DNA of 64,000 nucleotides from NCBI RefSeq assembly GCF_025380365.1, contig NZ_JAOCQF010000008.1, forward strand, positions 1 through 64,000, given 5' to 3'. Numbering within the stretch: position 1 is the stretch's first letter; every line of letters begins with the position of its first letter. The stretch comes from Albidovulum sediminis (lineage in GTDB: Bacteria > Pseudomonadota > Alphaproteobacteria > Rhodobacterales > Rhodobacteraceae). The translations under genes and the position numbers were made by a program. Below, piece by piece: positions 7,494 through 16,785 of this stretch. The notes beneath the pieces are model-generated. The model did not search any database, was not told the origin of the DNA, and saw nothing but the letters and a program-made list of their open reading frames with translations.

Positions 7494-9886
7494 ATCACTC
7501 TCCAGAAATCAGGGCGGTCGCGGTAATCGGAGCCAACAAGAGCCTCGCCCTTCTCCATGCCGCCAAGGATGGTCACGAGGGGACCGAGGGCGCTGAGATC
7601 GGCGTCGATCACCACCGCGCCACGGTCATCGCGCACTAGCGCGAGGCGAGAGGCGGAGCCGACGCCCAGAAGCACGTCGAGTTCTTTCTCGCTGAGGCCG
7701 AGCATGGCGTAGTCGGCAGCCGAGGCGCGGATGTTGGGCAGGAGCACCTGGGTTGGCACGGCTTCGACGATGGTCTTGCCGGTCCGGGTGCGCTCGAGCT
7801 GGCTGGCATACTGGGTCATCATCACGACGACCGCGTTCTGTTTGCGGGCGGTCACCAGCCAGTTCGAGAGCCGCTCGGCGAAATACGCGTTGTCGAGCGC
7901 CTTCCAAGCCTCGTCGATCACGATGATCGTGGGCTTGCGGTCCTCGATCACCCGCTCGACCCGGCGAAAGAGGTAGGACAGAACCGCCATGCGTTCCCGC
8001 TCGCTCTCGGAATCGAGGATGCCGGTCAGGTCGAAGCCCGCGACGTCAGCGTCGGTGCTGCCCCCGATTTGGAACGTGTCGTTCGCGTTCGCCCCAAAGA
8101 TCCAGCCGTAGCGGCCATCGGCCGTCCATTCCTGCATCCGCTCGAAGAGATCGCCCTCGTCGTCGGTCGAGACGAGGAGTGAGGCGAAGTCGGACCAGTT
8201 GCGCAGCCCCGCGTTCCCCGCACTGGCGTTCTGGCGCACGACCTCCTGCAGGCGGTTAGTCTGCACCGGGGTCAGGGGCCGGTCCCGGCGCTCGAGGAGG
8301 CTTGCAAGCCAGTCGGCAAGCCAGGCCTGCCCGCGGGCGTCGATCTCGGTCTGGAGGGGATTGAGCCCCGTGGGTCGCCCTGCCCGCACGGTCGAATAGC
8401 TGCCGCCGAGCGCGCGGACCGCCATTTCCATGCCGACGCGATAGTCGAAGACGAAGACCCGCGCACCTGCCCGCCGTGCCATGGTCATGAGGAAAGCCGC
8501 CAGCACGGATTTGCCCGATCCGGGGCGGCCGAGGATCAACGTGTGGCCACCTGTGGGCTCACGGTCCGGCGCGCCCTGTTCGTGAAAGTTGAAGCGGAAC
8601 CCGCTGCGCTCAGGCGTCGGGAACAGCGTGATCGGCACGCCCCAGGGCACTTCCCTGCCAGTTTTGCCCAGTGGCGTGCGGTGGAAGGTGGCGAGATCGG
8701 CAAAGTTGTGGTTCGTGATCGCGGCCTTGCGGCTGCGCGCGCCAGTGTTTCCCGGATGCTGCGCCATGAAATGCGCCCGCGCGCCGAAGGCTTCCGAGAT
8801 CAGGTTGATGCCGGAGGTGGCGGAGATGTTGCGGATCTCGGCCGCGATGTCGTCGAGCGCGGTCTGGGATCGCGCGTAAACCGCCACCGTCATATGATGC
8901 TCGCCGAAGATCAAGCGTTTGGATTCCAGATCGTCCTGGGCGAGTTCCAACTCCTGCGCGAGGCTGACGGCCCCGTCATTGGCCGCCTGCATCAGTCGCA
9001 GCTGCCGCTTGATCCGGCCTGCCATGATGTTGGCGTTGATCGGCACGAAGGAGTGAGTGACCACCATGTCTACGGGCAGGTTCAGCTCGTCGAGCATCAG
9101 GCTGTCGGTCTTGGCGGGATAGTTCTTCACCGCGAAGATCGCGCCGAGCTTGTCGCCTACGGCACCGTCGGAGAGCGCAATGGTCGTGCCGCGGAAGGTG
9201 ACGCGGGTATTGGCGACATCCTCGGCGATGACGCCCAGGCGTGATCGCGGGAAGAGTGGGTGCTCTTCGCCCGTGTTCAGGGAGCCGAGGAAGCCCAGAA
9301 GCTCGCCGCTGCTGGCGGCCAAGAGGCGAGGCTTCAGCTCATCGAAGGACGACAGGAGAAACCCCACCACCTCGTCGAGCTTGCGCAAGCGCCGGGTCGT
9401 GTCCGCGGCATGCCGTGCGCGGGACGCGCCCAGACCGAAGGGCAAGCGGCTGCCGGTCTCTGGGCGCTTCAGCACGGTCAGGGTCAGGGTCTTGTCGCGC
9501 AGGCCTGCCCGACCCAGATGCGCGCGCCAGCGCTGATCGATGGCGGCAGCGAAGCCCTCGCCCGGGATGGGCGGCAGAGACACGTCGACCGCTTTCGAGA
9601 CCTTGTGCAGGTAGAAGGAGAACTCGGTCCCTACCTGCGCGACGATCCCGGCGAGAAGCCCGCCGATCCGGTCGAGATGGGCGTCTTCGCTCGTGGTGCT
9701 GTTCACCCCTTCGAGGCGGATACACTGCATCAATTCGTTGCCGCGGGTCCGGATCGTCCGGTCGGTCACGAGGCTGACGTAAGGCAGCATCGACGACAGC
9801 CGCTTCTCACCCTTGACCCATGCGGGCAGCGCGGTGAGAGGATCGAGACCCTCCGCCACGTCATCGACAAATCCATCACGGGGCAT
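7490..9886 (-). CDS. virB4: VirB4 secretion ATPase
   Basis: 798-residue VirB4/TrbE/CagE ATPase that energises pilus biogenesis and substrate transfer. The N-terminal CagE/TrbE domain is followed by a C-terminal RecA-like motor with Walker A GRPGSGKS (about residues 447-454) and Walker B IIVIDEAWKALDN (about 650-662), then the TQYASQLERTRTGKTIVE segment and PNIRA motif typical of the family. Full length for VirB4. Its start overlaps the end of virB3 by 11 bp. Confidence 0.97.
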   Translation of the reverse strand: MPRDGFVDDVAEGLDPLTALPAWVKGEKRLSSMLPYVSLVTDRTIRTRGNELMQCIRLEGVNSTTSEDAHLDRIGGLLAGIVAQVGTEFSFYLHKVSKAVDVSLPPIPGEGFAAAIDQRWRAHLGRAGLRDKTLTLTVLKRPETGSRLPFGLGASRARHAADTTRRLRKLDEVVGFLLSSFDELKPRLLAASSGELLGFLGSLNTGEEHPLFPRSRLGVIAEDVANTRVTFRGTTIALSDGAVGDKLGAIFAVKNYPAKTDSLMLDELNLPVDMVVTHSFVPINANIMAGRIKRQLRLMQAANDGAVSLAQELELAQDDLESKRLIFGEHHMTVAVYARSQTALDDIAAEIRNISATSGINLISEAFGARAHFMAQHPGNTGARSRKAAITNHNFADLATFHRTPLGKTGREVPWGVPITLFPTPERSGFRFNFHEQGAPDREPTGGHTLILGRPGSGKSVLAAFLMTMARRAGARVFVFDYRVGMEMAVRALGGSYSTVRAGRPTGLNPLQTEIDARGQAWLADWLASLLERRDRPLTPVQTNRLQEVVRQNASAGNAGLRNWSDFASLLVSTDDEGDLFERMQEWTADGRYGWIFGANANDTFQIGGSTDADVAGFDLTGILDSESERERMAVLSYLFRRVERVIEDRKPTIIVIDEAWKALDNAYFAERLSNWLVTARKQNAVVVMMTQYASQLERTRTGKTIVEAVPTQVLLPNIRASAADYAMLGLSEKELDVLLGVGSASRLALVRDDRGAVVIDADLSALGPLVTILGGMEKGEALVGSDYRDRPDFWRVI

Positions 9887-10154
9887 AGCTGTCGCCTCCG
9901 TGGAGCTTGCGGTTCGCCGTGGGTGGGGTTTCCTGCAAGGTGATCACCAGGACGTCGAGGAAGTTCGGATCCCAGTCCGCGGCTTTCCAAAGCGCCGGCC
10001 AAGCCAGCCCCGCGAAGACGGCCACCACCCAGCTCTGCACCCAGAGGAACAGGAGCGTCGAGCCGAAGAGCCAGACCATTGCGTACATGATCGGCAGGCC
10101 CATCAGCTTGGGCGGCCTGAGAAGGCCGATGAACACGCGGGACTGCTCCGACAT
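9876..10154 (-). CDS. virB3: VirB3 inner-membrane protein
   Basis: 92-residue protein with one long hydrophobic hairpin (about residues 17-50) and the common VirB3 pattern of a short basic N-terminus (GLLRPPKLMGLPIMY) before the membrane segment. It assists VirB4 and VirB5 in pilus assembly. Located between virB2 and virB4, overlapping virB4 by 11 bp and 9 bp after virB2. Confidence 0.9.
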   Translation of the reverse strand: MSEQSRVFIGLLRPPKLMGLPIMYAMVWLFGSTLLFLWVQSWVVAVFAGLAWPALWKAADWDPNFLDVLVITLQETPPTANRKLHGGDSYAP

Positions 10155-10163
10155 GGGTCTTGC

Positions 10164-10454
10164 TCAGGTCGTCCAGATGGCGGCGACGATGGTGGGCGCC
10201 GCGGCGATGCCCGCGATCGCGACCACGACCCAGAGCGCCTGACGGAAATCGAGGATGCCGAAGAGCCAGGAGAGGAACACGCCGATCAGCGCGAGCGTGC
10301 CGATCACGATGCCCAAGGGACCGGTGATCGCATCGACGATGCCCTGCAGCAGGGTCTGCACAGGTGACAGGTCAATGCTTTGGGCCAGAGCTGGGCCGGC
10401 CAGCACGATGAGGGCCATCGCGCCGAGCGCAATAATTGAAGTTTTGGACGTCAC
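10164..10454 (-). CDS. virB2: VirB2 pilin subunit
   Basis: 96-residue TrbC/VirB2-type major pilin. Signal peptide with cleavage after ALA-Q (about residue 25), followed by two hydrophobic helices separated by a short loop (LSWLFGILDFRQAL), the standard pilin hairpin. The mature pilin of about 71 residues is the expected size. Overlaps the stop of the upstream transglycosylase gene by 4 bp. Confidence 0.92.
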   Translation of the reverse strand: MTSKTSIIALGAMALIVLAGPALAQSIDLSPVQTLLQGIVDAITGPLGIVIGTLALIGVFLSWLFGILDFRQALWVVVAIAGIAAAPTIVAAIWTT

Positions 10455-11221
10455 GAAAGGTCTCCTCTCAACCGCTGGAACACGGCTGTCACACGGGCCA
10501 CATGGCCTTGGGTTTCTCGAAAGGGGGGAATGCCGCCATGGCGGGTGACCGCATGGGGGCCGGCATTGTAGGCCGCGAGCGCCAGCGCGGGATCGCCGAA
10601 CTGCTCGAGCATCATCAGAAGGTAACGGGCCGAGCCGTCGAGGTTCTGGGCGATGTCATGGGGATCGACGCCGAGATCGCGCGCGGTATCAGGCATCAGC
10701 TGGCCGAGTCCGATGGCGCCGACGGGGCTGCGCGCGCCGGGATTGTACGCGCTCTCGACCTCGATATTGGCGCGGTAGAACAGCGCCCAATCGGTGACCG
10801 ACAGGCCCGCCCGACGCAGGGCGTCATGGCTGCCGTAGCGCAGCGCCGTGGTCTCGATGGCGTGGAGGATTTCGGGTGAGGCGCGCACGGCGCGCGGGGC
10901 GACCGCTGCTGCAGCCGTCACATCGCTCAGGGGAGCATCATCCCCATGGGACTGCGGTGCGGCAAAGAGAAAGAGACGATCTGGAAGGGGCCCAGTCTGG
11001 GCATCTTCTTCGCCAGTGAACGAGCGCAAGGTGCTCGCAGTCTCGGCAGTGTCGATCAGTCGGCCATCGGGGCTGACTTGGAAGATGAAACCGTCGGCAA
11101 GGGCCGGGGGTGCTGAACAAACACCTGTACCCAATGCAACGACGAGCGCAAAAGCGCGGTCAGTTGTCCTTGACCAGAACCGGGCCGGTTCGTGGCTCGG
11201 GCGTGCGCCCGGGTGCTGCAT
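10451..11221 (-). CDS. virB1: VirB1-type lytic transglycosylase
   Basis: 256-residue secreted SLT-family peptidoglycan hydrolase that opens the wall for the secretion channel. The catalytic glutamate is in NIEVES (about residue 154) with the motifs GARSPVGAIGLGQLMP and ALAAYNAGP following. The ATG at 11221 gives a long n-region and a hydrophobic core (FALVVALGTGV) ending PALA-DG. This start lies inside the end of the upstream gene, with a 62-bp overlap in another frame. No strong ribosome site is visible for it, so translation may be coupled to that gene. Confidence 0.85.
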   Translation of the reverse strand: MQHPGARPSHEPARFWSRTTDRAFALVVALGTGVCSAPPALADGFIFQVSPDGRLIDTAETASTLRSFTGEEDAQTGPLPDRLFLFAAPQSHGDDAPLSDVTAAAAVAPRAVRASPEILHAIETTALRYGSHDALRRAGLSVTDWALFYRANIEVESAYNPGARSPVGAIGLGQLMPDTARDLGVDPHDIAQNLDGSARYLLMMLEQFGDPALALAAYNAGPHAVTRHGGIPPFRETQGHVARVTAVFQRLRGDLS

Positions 11222-11519
11222 GGCGCTCGCGGGCGCCTTCGATGAGCGGGATGCTGGCGGTCGTGCAGCCCATGTCGGCAAGGAAGCTGACAAGGCCGAC
11301 GATGGTCTTGAAATCGCGCAGCTTGAGGACGCTGCGGCTGGTGACGAGCATCTTGTCGTCGCGCCCATCCGGTGCAACCGCCCGAATGACCCAGGCGCCG
11401 TACCAGCTGTTGTGGCGCTTCTCGGCGCCTTCCTTGCAGACCACCTCGATGAGATAGCCCTCGGCAAGGAGGCCGCGCAGCCCGTCTTCTGTAACCACAT
11501 TCGGTGCTTCTTCTATCAT
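11160..11519 (-). CDS. First gene of the virB operon, unknown function
   Basis: 119 residues, no signal peptide or membrane segment, so probably cytoplasmic. The middle part (ISO-type beta/alpha pattern around WYGAWVIRAV and FLADMGC) does not match a family I know. The start MIEEAPN at 11519 follows an AAAGGACCG-like purine stretch. As the promoter-proximal gene of the virB operon it could be a transfer regulator, which is inference from position alone. Its 3' end overlaps virB1. Confidence 0.65.
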   Translation of the reverse strand: MIEEAPNVVTEDGLRGLLAEGYLIEVVCKEGAEKRHNSWYGAWVIRAVAPDGRDDKMLVTSRSVLKLRDFKTIVGLVSFLADMGCTTASIPLIEGARERHAAPGRTPEPRTGPVLVKDN

Positions 11520-11587
11520 GGCCTCCCGCTTTCGGTCCTTTCTCTGCCTGAGGTGCAGTATCGGTCCCACGGGGTCGCAACACCGCG

Positions 11588-11618
11588 GGCGATACAATAC
11601 AACATGAACGATAGCAAG
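11588..11618 (-). promoter_or_regulatory. Promoter/operator element of the virB operon
   Basis: A 31-bp segment on the minus strand, 68 bp before the first gene of the operon, matches 34162-34192 on the plus strand at 28 of 31 positions. It begins CTTGCTATCGTT and ends TTGTATCGCC. It contains TTGCTA and TTGTAT hexamers that could be part of a promoter, but the spacing is short (14 bp), so an operator is equally likely. The surrounding sequences of the two copies are not alike, so conservation appears specific to this segment. Confidence 0.6.
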
Positions 11619-11716
11619 ACAATTAAAACGACTTGACGCAGATTGCCTTGCTCCGATAACGGTGATAGCTGACAACATCGTGATCTTAAAGGCGGCAAAG
11701 GAGTTTTGCCCTGCAC

Positions 11717-11992
11717 ATGTCCTGTGCGTGCAACATCCCACTGGCGCTGCTGATCACCGTCCTAGTGGTGAGTAGTCCGGCCCATGCCTGCATCCCGCCC
11801 GAACGGCCGTTCCTGCCCGCGTCCCGAGAAGACATGCGCACCTATGCGGACCTGATCCGGGGGGATTTCGAGGCCTATATCGCCGACGTGCAGGAGTATT
11901 TCCGTTGCCTCGACGAGGAGCGCGCGCGGGCCTTTGTGGAAGCGAGGGAAGTGAGCGAGGAATACGGGCGGTTCATCGAGGCTGTCGAGTAG
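11717..11992 (+). CDS. Small secreted protein, unknown function
   Basis: 91 residues with a signal peptide (about 24 residues, ending AHA-C) followed by a short helical acidic domain (EDMRTYADLIRGDFEAYIADVQEYFRCLDEERARAF). Two cysteines in the mature part could pair. Divergent from the virB operon, with the shared promoter region between them. No family recognised. An exclusion or pilus accessory role is possible from location only. Confidence 0.65.
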   Translation: MSCACNIPLALLITVLVVSSPAHACIPPERPFLPASREDMRTYADLIRGDFEAYIADVQEYFRCLDEERARAFVEAREVSEEYGRFIEAVE

Positions 11993-12171
11993 CCCCCCTC
12001 CCGCTGGCACTGGGCGCCCCTGATCCTGTGCCGATGATACGTTGATGATTTTGTTGGAACATGTTCGGCCTTGATCCCGTCCAAGGCCGCACGCATCGGT
12101 TGCCTATGCGGCGGCCATGCGGTTCAATCAGAGTTCGTCTTCGGCCAATTTACTGAAAGGATTTACGCCCC

Positions 12172-13173
12172 GTGTCACTGCGTTTCTGGCAACGTATCCG
12201 TCCTGCGCCCGGGGTGACGCTGAACCTCTCGAAATCGACGGCATCTCTGTCGTTCGGTCCTCGTGGTGCCAAATACACCGTCAGCCCCCGGGGGAACCGC
12301 GCCACACTCGGCCTCCCGGGCTCGGGCCTCTTCTACACCATTCAGGACCGCAAGGGCGCGCGTGCAGCCACCCCAACACGGGACAAGCTTTCCCTCGGGT
12401 TTTTCCGAAGGCTCGTGACCCCACCCGAGGAAAAGGCCTTCATAGACGGGCTGCGTGCGCTGAACGACGGTGATGAGAATGCAGCACTCTCACAGCTGGA
12501 AGCCGCAAGCGAACTGCCCGACGCCGCCTGGATGGCTGGCATGATCCGCTTGAAGCGGGAGGCATTTGCGCAGGCGCGCGTGCATCTGGAAGGCGCGCTT
12601 GCGGCGGGTGACGGGCTCGGCGCGCTGTTCACGAAATATGATCTCTCGCCCCAAAGCAATCTGCCGATCGCCAAGGGCATTTATGCGCATATCTCCCCCA
12701 CCGAACGCGGCACACGGCTTGCGCTGGTGGAACTGTGCGAGGCGAGCGGGGACGCCGAAGGCGCGGCGCAGCATCTCGAGAGGCTGCTGGTCATCGCGCC
12801 GGAGGATCCCGTGGTGCTCTTGTCCTTCGTCCAGATCGGGCTCGACACACCTCAAGATCACGACCTGCTGGACAGGGTGATCGCCTTGACCGCCGCAACC
12901 CAGAACGAGACGCCCATCGACACGGGCATTCTGCTCTACCGGGCTCGAGCGCTCGCCGCCCGTGGCCTGCCCGACGCAGCCATCGAGGTGCTGACCCGCG
13001 CTGGCCGCCGCCGCAAGGACCGCCCCGATCGTCTCCTCCACCAGATCCGTCATGACCGCGCGGAGCTCTACGAACGCGTGGGTCGCAAGGCCCAGGCACG
13101 ACGTGAGTTCGAGAAGCTCTACGTGGAGGCACCGGAGTTTGAAGGGTTGGCTGAGCGACTGGGGTTGAGGTGA
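12172..13173 (+). CDS. DUF4236 protein with TPR-like repeats
   Basis: 333 residues starting at a GTG with AAAGGA about 9 bases upstream. The N-terminal 55 residues (SLRFWQRIRPAPGVTLNLSKS ... GSGLFYT) are a typical DUF4236 domain, a short glycine-rich beta module of unknown role. The remainder is alpha-helical with repeated A-x-L/A-x-x-L patterns (about 95-325) like tetratricopeptide repeats, suggesting a protein-binding scaffold. No membrane segment. Function unknown; neighbours give no clear clue. Confidence 0.75.
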   Translation: MSLRFWQRIRPAPGVTLNLSKSTASLSFGPRGAKYTVSPRGNRATLGLPGSGLFYTIQDRKGARAATPTRDKLSLGFFRRLVTPPEEKAFIDGLRALNDGDENAALSQLEAASELPDAAWMAGMIRLKREAFAQARVHLEGALAAGDGLGALFTKYDLSPQSNLPIAKGIYAHISPTERGTRLALVELCEASGDAEGAAQHLERLLVIAPEDPVVLLSFVQIGLDTPQDHDLLDRVIALTAATQNETPIDTGILLYRARALAARGLPDAAIEVLTRAGRRRKDRPDRLLHQIRHDRAELYERVGRKAQARREFEKLYVEAPEFEGLAERLGLR

Positions 13174-13767
13174 TGAGTTCGTCGCGATGGGCGGATTCCA
13201 GCCATCCGCTGCGGGTGCAAAGCGACCGAGCGATTTCAGCGGGAGCTGACATTGGGACGAGGTTGAACCGTTTCTTCTCGGCACTGCCGCAAGGCGGCTT
13301 GGGGCCCAACCTGTGGATTGGATTTTCGTGCTGCACGCGCGCACAACGCGAAAAATGCCGCGATAGTGAGAAAACTGGCTCCGTCGCTCAAAGAAAAGCC
13401 GCTTATTCGTGGGTGGCGCAATATGGGTCACGTGTTAAACCTACAAGTCGCGGGACAGAACCGCCGTTTACGACGGAGGCTAATGTCGGCCCTTGGGGTG
13501 ACCGCCCGCATATCAGGGCAAGTCAACATGGGCGCCTTGTGCGTGACTGGGTGACAACGATTGTCCTGTAACCCAGTGGATACGGGACACACTCGATGCG
13601 CCGAACCTAAGCTGCGGAGATTTGCCGACGAACGGGCAGCTATTGAAACTATGCCTGCGTTCTATTGGAAAAGACTGAGGCCTTTCCCTAGTCTAGTGGA
13701 GACCGCCCGGCACACCGGAAGTGGCCACTCTCGACATCCCCGGAACCACATTCTTGAAGTAGGCTTG
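13174..13767 (+). other. 594-bp gap without a supported gene
   Basis: This stretch separates the plasmid backbone from the stress island. It contains only short open frames without family resemblance or convincing ribosome sites. No tRNA, terminal repeat or integrase was seen, so the left edge of the island cannot be fixed precisely. A promoter for the downstream repair genes is expected in the last 150 bp but none is obvious. Confidence 0.4.
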
Positions 13768-14460
13768 ATGAGACCTTTCCGCGAAATTCTGTCGATGGCT
13801 GTGAAGAGACACGGCAGTCTTGAGGCCGTTGAGGCGCGCATTGAACACCCGGCACCCATCACAGACCTGCTTGCACGCAGTGACGATCGATGGCTCGCAG
13901 ATATGACACGACACGTCTTCAACGCGGGCTTCAGCCGTAAGGTGATCCGCGACAAATGGCCGGGATTCGAAGCAGCTTTCAAAGGGTTTGACCCAAGCGT
14001 TTGCGCAATAATGGATGACGACTGGTTCGATATGCTGCTCAAAGATCCGCGCATCGTGCGCAACGGGGCGCGGATCCGATCCGTTCAGCGCAACGCGATG
14101 TTCATTCTGGACGAGACAGAAAGACATGCCAGCTTTGGCGCTTTCATCGCCGCGTGGCAGCACAAGGATTTCGCCGACGTTCTTGATTATCTGCGCAAGC
14201 ATGGTGATCGACTGGGCGACAAGACCGCCCAGTATTTCCTGCGCGAAGCCGGTGTAGATTCCTATGTTTTGTCGTTTGATGTCTTGAAACGCCTGTCACT
14301 CGAAGGGGTTGCTGACACTCTGCCAGCGTCGTCGAAACAGCGGCGCGCCATACAGAACGCCTTTGACGGATGGAAAGAAGAGTCGGGCAAGTCGCTGACA
14401 TACATCAGCCGCGTGCTCGCCATGAGTGTCGAAAGCGACCGCCAGCCAAGATTTACATAA
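13768..14460 (+). CDS. DNA-3-methyladenine glycosylase I family protein
   Basis: 230-residue member of the Tag-like 3-methyladenine glycosylase I family, which removes alkylated bases in base excision repair. Family patterns are visible in the central part: NAGFSRKVIRDKWPGFEAAF, then DDDWFDMLLKDPRIVRNGARI, and a C-terminal helical domain ending near the YFLREAG segment. The ATG at 13768 (MRPFREIL) is preferred over upstream in-frame starts because homology-like sequence begins there. First gene of the stress island; the next gene follows after 23 bp. Confidence 0.8.
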   Translation: MRPFREILSMAVKRHGSLEAVEARIEHPAPITDLLARSDDRWLADMTRHVFNAGFSRKVIRDKWPGFEAAFKGFDPSVCAIMDDDWFDMLLKDPRIVRNGARIRSVQRNAMFILDETERHASFGAFIAAWQHKDFADVLDYLRKHGDRLGDKTAQYFLREAGVDSYVLSFDVLKRLSLEGVADTLPASSKQRRAIQNAFDGWKEESGKSLTYISRVLAMSVESDRQPRFT

Positions 14461-14483
14461 ACATTCCCAGAAAGGATCAATGA

Positions 14484-14951
14484 ATGGAACAACGCCAACC
14501 TCTCCCGCCCTTTACGCGTGAGACAGCAATTCAGAAGGTCCGCCTTGCCGAAGATGGCTGGAACGGTCGCAATCCAGAGGCAGTATCCAAAGCCTATACA
14601 GTAAACACCAAATGGCGCAACCGCGCGACATTTGTGAATGGTCGCGATGAGGTGGTAGCTTTCCTAGCGGACAAATGGGCCAAGGAATTGGACTACCGAC
14701 TGGTCAAGGAACTCTGGGCCTTCACGGATAACCGCATCGCGGTTCGATACGCGTATGAATACCACCATGCTGATGGAAACTGGTTCCGCGCCTATGGCAA
14801 CGAGAATTGGGAGTTTGACGAGAATGGCCTGATGACGAACCGGCACGCCAGCATCAATGATCTGCCGATCAAGGAAAGCGAGCGTCTGTTCCACTGGCCT
14901 TTGGGACGCCGTCCTGATGACACGTCAAGTCTTTCTGAATTGGGACTGTGA
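14484..14951 (+). CDS. DUF1348 / NTF2-like protein
   Basis: 155-residue SnoaL/NTF2-like fold protein of the DUF1348 group. Recognisable motifs are [27 protein letters not shown] and [21 protein letters not shown], which together define the family. No catalytic role is established for this group. Lies between a repair glycosylase and a flavin-split-barrel protein with 4-bp overlap to the latter, so it is probably cotranscribed with them. Confidence 0.85.
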   Translation: MEQRQPLPPFTRETAIQKVRLAEDGWNGRNPEAVSKAYTVNTKWRNRATFVNGRDEVVAFLADKWAKELDYRLVKELWAFTDNRIAVRYAYEYHHADGNWFRAYGNENWEFDENGLMTNRHASINDLPIKESERLFHWPLGRRPDDTSSLSELGL

Positions 14952-15862
14952 GGATGAGCGGGGGCCCTTTTCACGATGGTGAACGCCTTGTCCAGAAAGC
15001 CACGGGGGAGGACGTGCTGGCCCTTCGGAACGGGCGTTTCATCAGCACGACACTGTCTGCAAACAGCGAACGGATGCTGGGTATCGCGACAACCCTGAAT
15101 ATCGCCGTAAGTGATGCTGAGGGGCGTGTCTGGTCATTTCTGGCCAACGGTCCAGAAGGGCTTGTTGCCCGAGCTGATGACAAGACAGTTTACCTGAATC
15201 GGACCGAAATGACCGTTCCGTCCGCGCTATGGACGATGGTCAGTGCCGGAGCGCCGATAGGCCTTGTTGCAATGGACCTGACCAGCGCGCGGCGGTTTCG
15301 CATCAATGGTTCGGTTAATGAGGTTACGCCTGAGCGGGTGACAATCGATGTTGCGCAGACCTGTCCGAATTGTCCGAAATACATCCAGCAAAGACTGCCT
15401 GTGGCAGACAATCGCTATCAGGGTGTTTCGCCCGCATCGGGCTCTGATCTGCCGGAAAATCTGGCGGACCTGATCCGGCAGGCCGACACGTTTTTCGTGG
15501 CCAGCAAAAACCCGGACGGAGATCATGATGCAAGCCATCGTGGTGGGTATCCGGGATTTGTAAACGTGAAGGGAAATCAGCTTATCGTTCCCGACTACTT
15601 CGGTAATTCGATGTTCATGACATTGGGCAATCTGGCGCTCGAGCCTCGAGCGGGCATTACCTTCGTCGATTTCGACACTGGCGCACAGCTGAACCTGACA
15701 GGTCACGCCACGCTCAACTTGGAAGGGCGCATGGCTCATGACGGTGCCGATGGCCGGTATTGGACCTTCGACATAGAGGCTTGGCAATTGACGCCGCATC
15801 GCCCTGAACCGGCTTGGAAACTGGGTGCATATTCTAGATTCAATCCACCTTTGGAAACATGA
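14948..15862 (+). CDS. Pyridoxamine 5'-phosphate oxidase-like flavoprotein
   Basis: 304 residues with an FMN-binding split-barrel (PNPOx-like) domain in the second half: [36 protein letters not shown] and AGITFVDF are typical. The N-terminal half appears to be a second, degenerate barrel. Such proteins bind FMN, F420 or haem and reduce oxidised substrates. The exact substrate is unknown. GTG at 14948 overlaps the upstream stop; an ATG lies two codons later. Overlaps the next gene by 4 bp. Confidence 0.75.
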   Translation: MRMSGGPFHDGERLVQKATGEDVLALRNGRFISTTLSANSERMLGIATTLNIAVSDAEGRVWSFLANGPEGLVARADDKTVYLNRTEMTVPSALWTMVSAGAPIGLVAMDLTSARRFRINGSVNEVTPERVTIDVAQTCPNCPKYIQQRLPVADNRYQGVSPASGSDLPENLADLIRQADTFFVASKNPDGDHDASHRGGYPGFVNVKGNQLIVPDYFGNSMFMTLGNLALEPRAGITFVDFDTGAQLNLTGHATLNLEGRMAHDGADGRYWTFDIEAWQLTPHRPEPAWKLGAYSRFNPPLET

Positions 15863-16776
15863 CAAGGCTTGCCATTCCGCCCGATATCCGTTTCGGCGTT
15901 GGCGGTTTTCCTTTGGCATTCACTGAACGTCCGGAAGCCAAGGATCGGGGTGCCGTTTTCGCGTGGCTGCGCTCAGTCGGGCTCGACGCAATCGAATTGC
16001 AAATGACGTATGGGCCACGAATGACGGCTGAACAGGGGCGTCGCTACCGCGCGCTGGCAATAGCAGACGACATCAAGTTATCGATCCACGGGTCTTACTA
16101 CATCGTTCTTGCCAGCCCCGATCCGGCCAAGGTCCTGCGCTCTGTCGACACGCTTCTACGGACCTATGAGCAAGCCGACATTCTGGGCGCGCGCGAAATC
16201 GTGCTGCATCCCGGGTCGCTCTACGGCGCGCCCGAAGCCGATGTGTCTCGCCGGTTTGCCGAAAACCTTGAGCGATTCATGGCGCAATTGGGCAAGACTG
16301 ACATCAGCCTTATGATCGAAACCGCTGGCAAGGTCGGGCAGATGGGGTCTGTCGATATGATTCTTGATGTGGCCTCGACGGTCAAAGGGGTCGGGCCTTG
16401 CATTGATTTCGGGCATGTTCATGCGCGCTCGCTCGGCGAGCTTGAGACGCCCGACGCGATGGCGCAAGTGTTTGCAAGGATTGACGAGTTCCAGCGGTCC
16501 AACCCAGATACGCCGACACATTTTCACTACACACCGATCCATTTTGGCCCAAGAGGCGAGATCCAGCACCGGGCGCTCAGTGACATCGACGGCGTTTCGA
16601 ACAAACCGTTCCATCCGCGCCCGGAACCTGTCGCGGCCGGGCTTGCAGGCCTGCCCGGTCGTTTCACGATCATATCCGAAACCCACAACTCACAAGAGAT
16701 GGGCGCTATCAGGTTGAAAAACTTGATCAATTCAGGCACTTGTGGGCATAAGGAAGTCGGCTACCTTGTGGAGTGA
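15859..16776 (+). CDS. Endonuclease IV / xylose isomerase-like TIM-barrel protein
   Basis: 305-residue AP-endonuclease-family-2 TIM barrel, related to Nfo. Metal-ligand motifs of the family are visible: SIHGSYYI (His), EIVLHPGS (His), MIETAG (Glu), CIDFGHVHAR (Asp, His) and THFHYTPIHFG. These match the expected order for a three-metal active site. A role in repairing abasic or oxidised DNA fits the island, though some members are sugar isomerases. Starts within the stop of the previous gene and precedes the LysR regulator by 9 bp. Confidence 0.75.
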   Translation: MTRLAIPPDIRFGVGGFPLAFTERPEAKDRGAVFAWLRSVGLDAIELQMTYGPRMTAEQGRRYRALAIADDIKLSIHGSYYIVLASPDPAKVLRSVDTLLRTYEQADILGAREIVLHPGSLYGAPEADVSRRFAENLERFMAQLGKTDISLMIETAGKVGQMGSVDMILDVASTVKGVGPCIDFGHVHARSLGELETPDAMAQVFARIDEFQRSNPDTPTHFHYTPIHFGPRGEIQHRALSDIDGVSNKPFHPRPEPVAAGLAGLPGRFTIISETHNSQEMGAIRLKNLINSGTCGHKEVGYLVE

Positions 16777-16785
16777 CGCAGGCAA

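Noticed and set aside
13318-13554. Short plus-strand open frame of 78 codons before the stress island
   Set aside because: No ribosome site and no recognisable family; could be a gene remnant but there is no proof.
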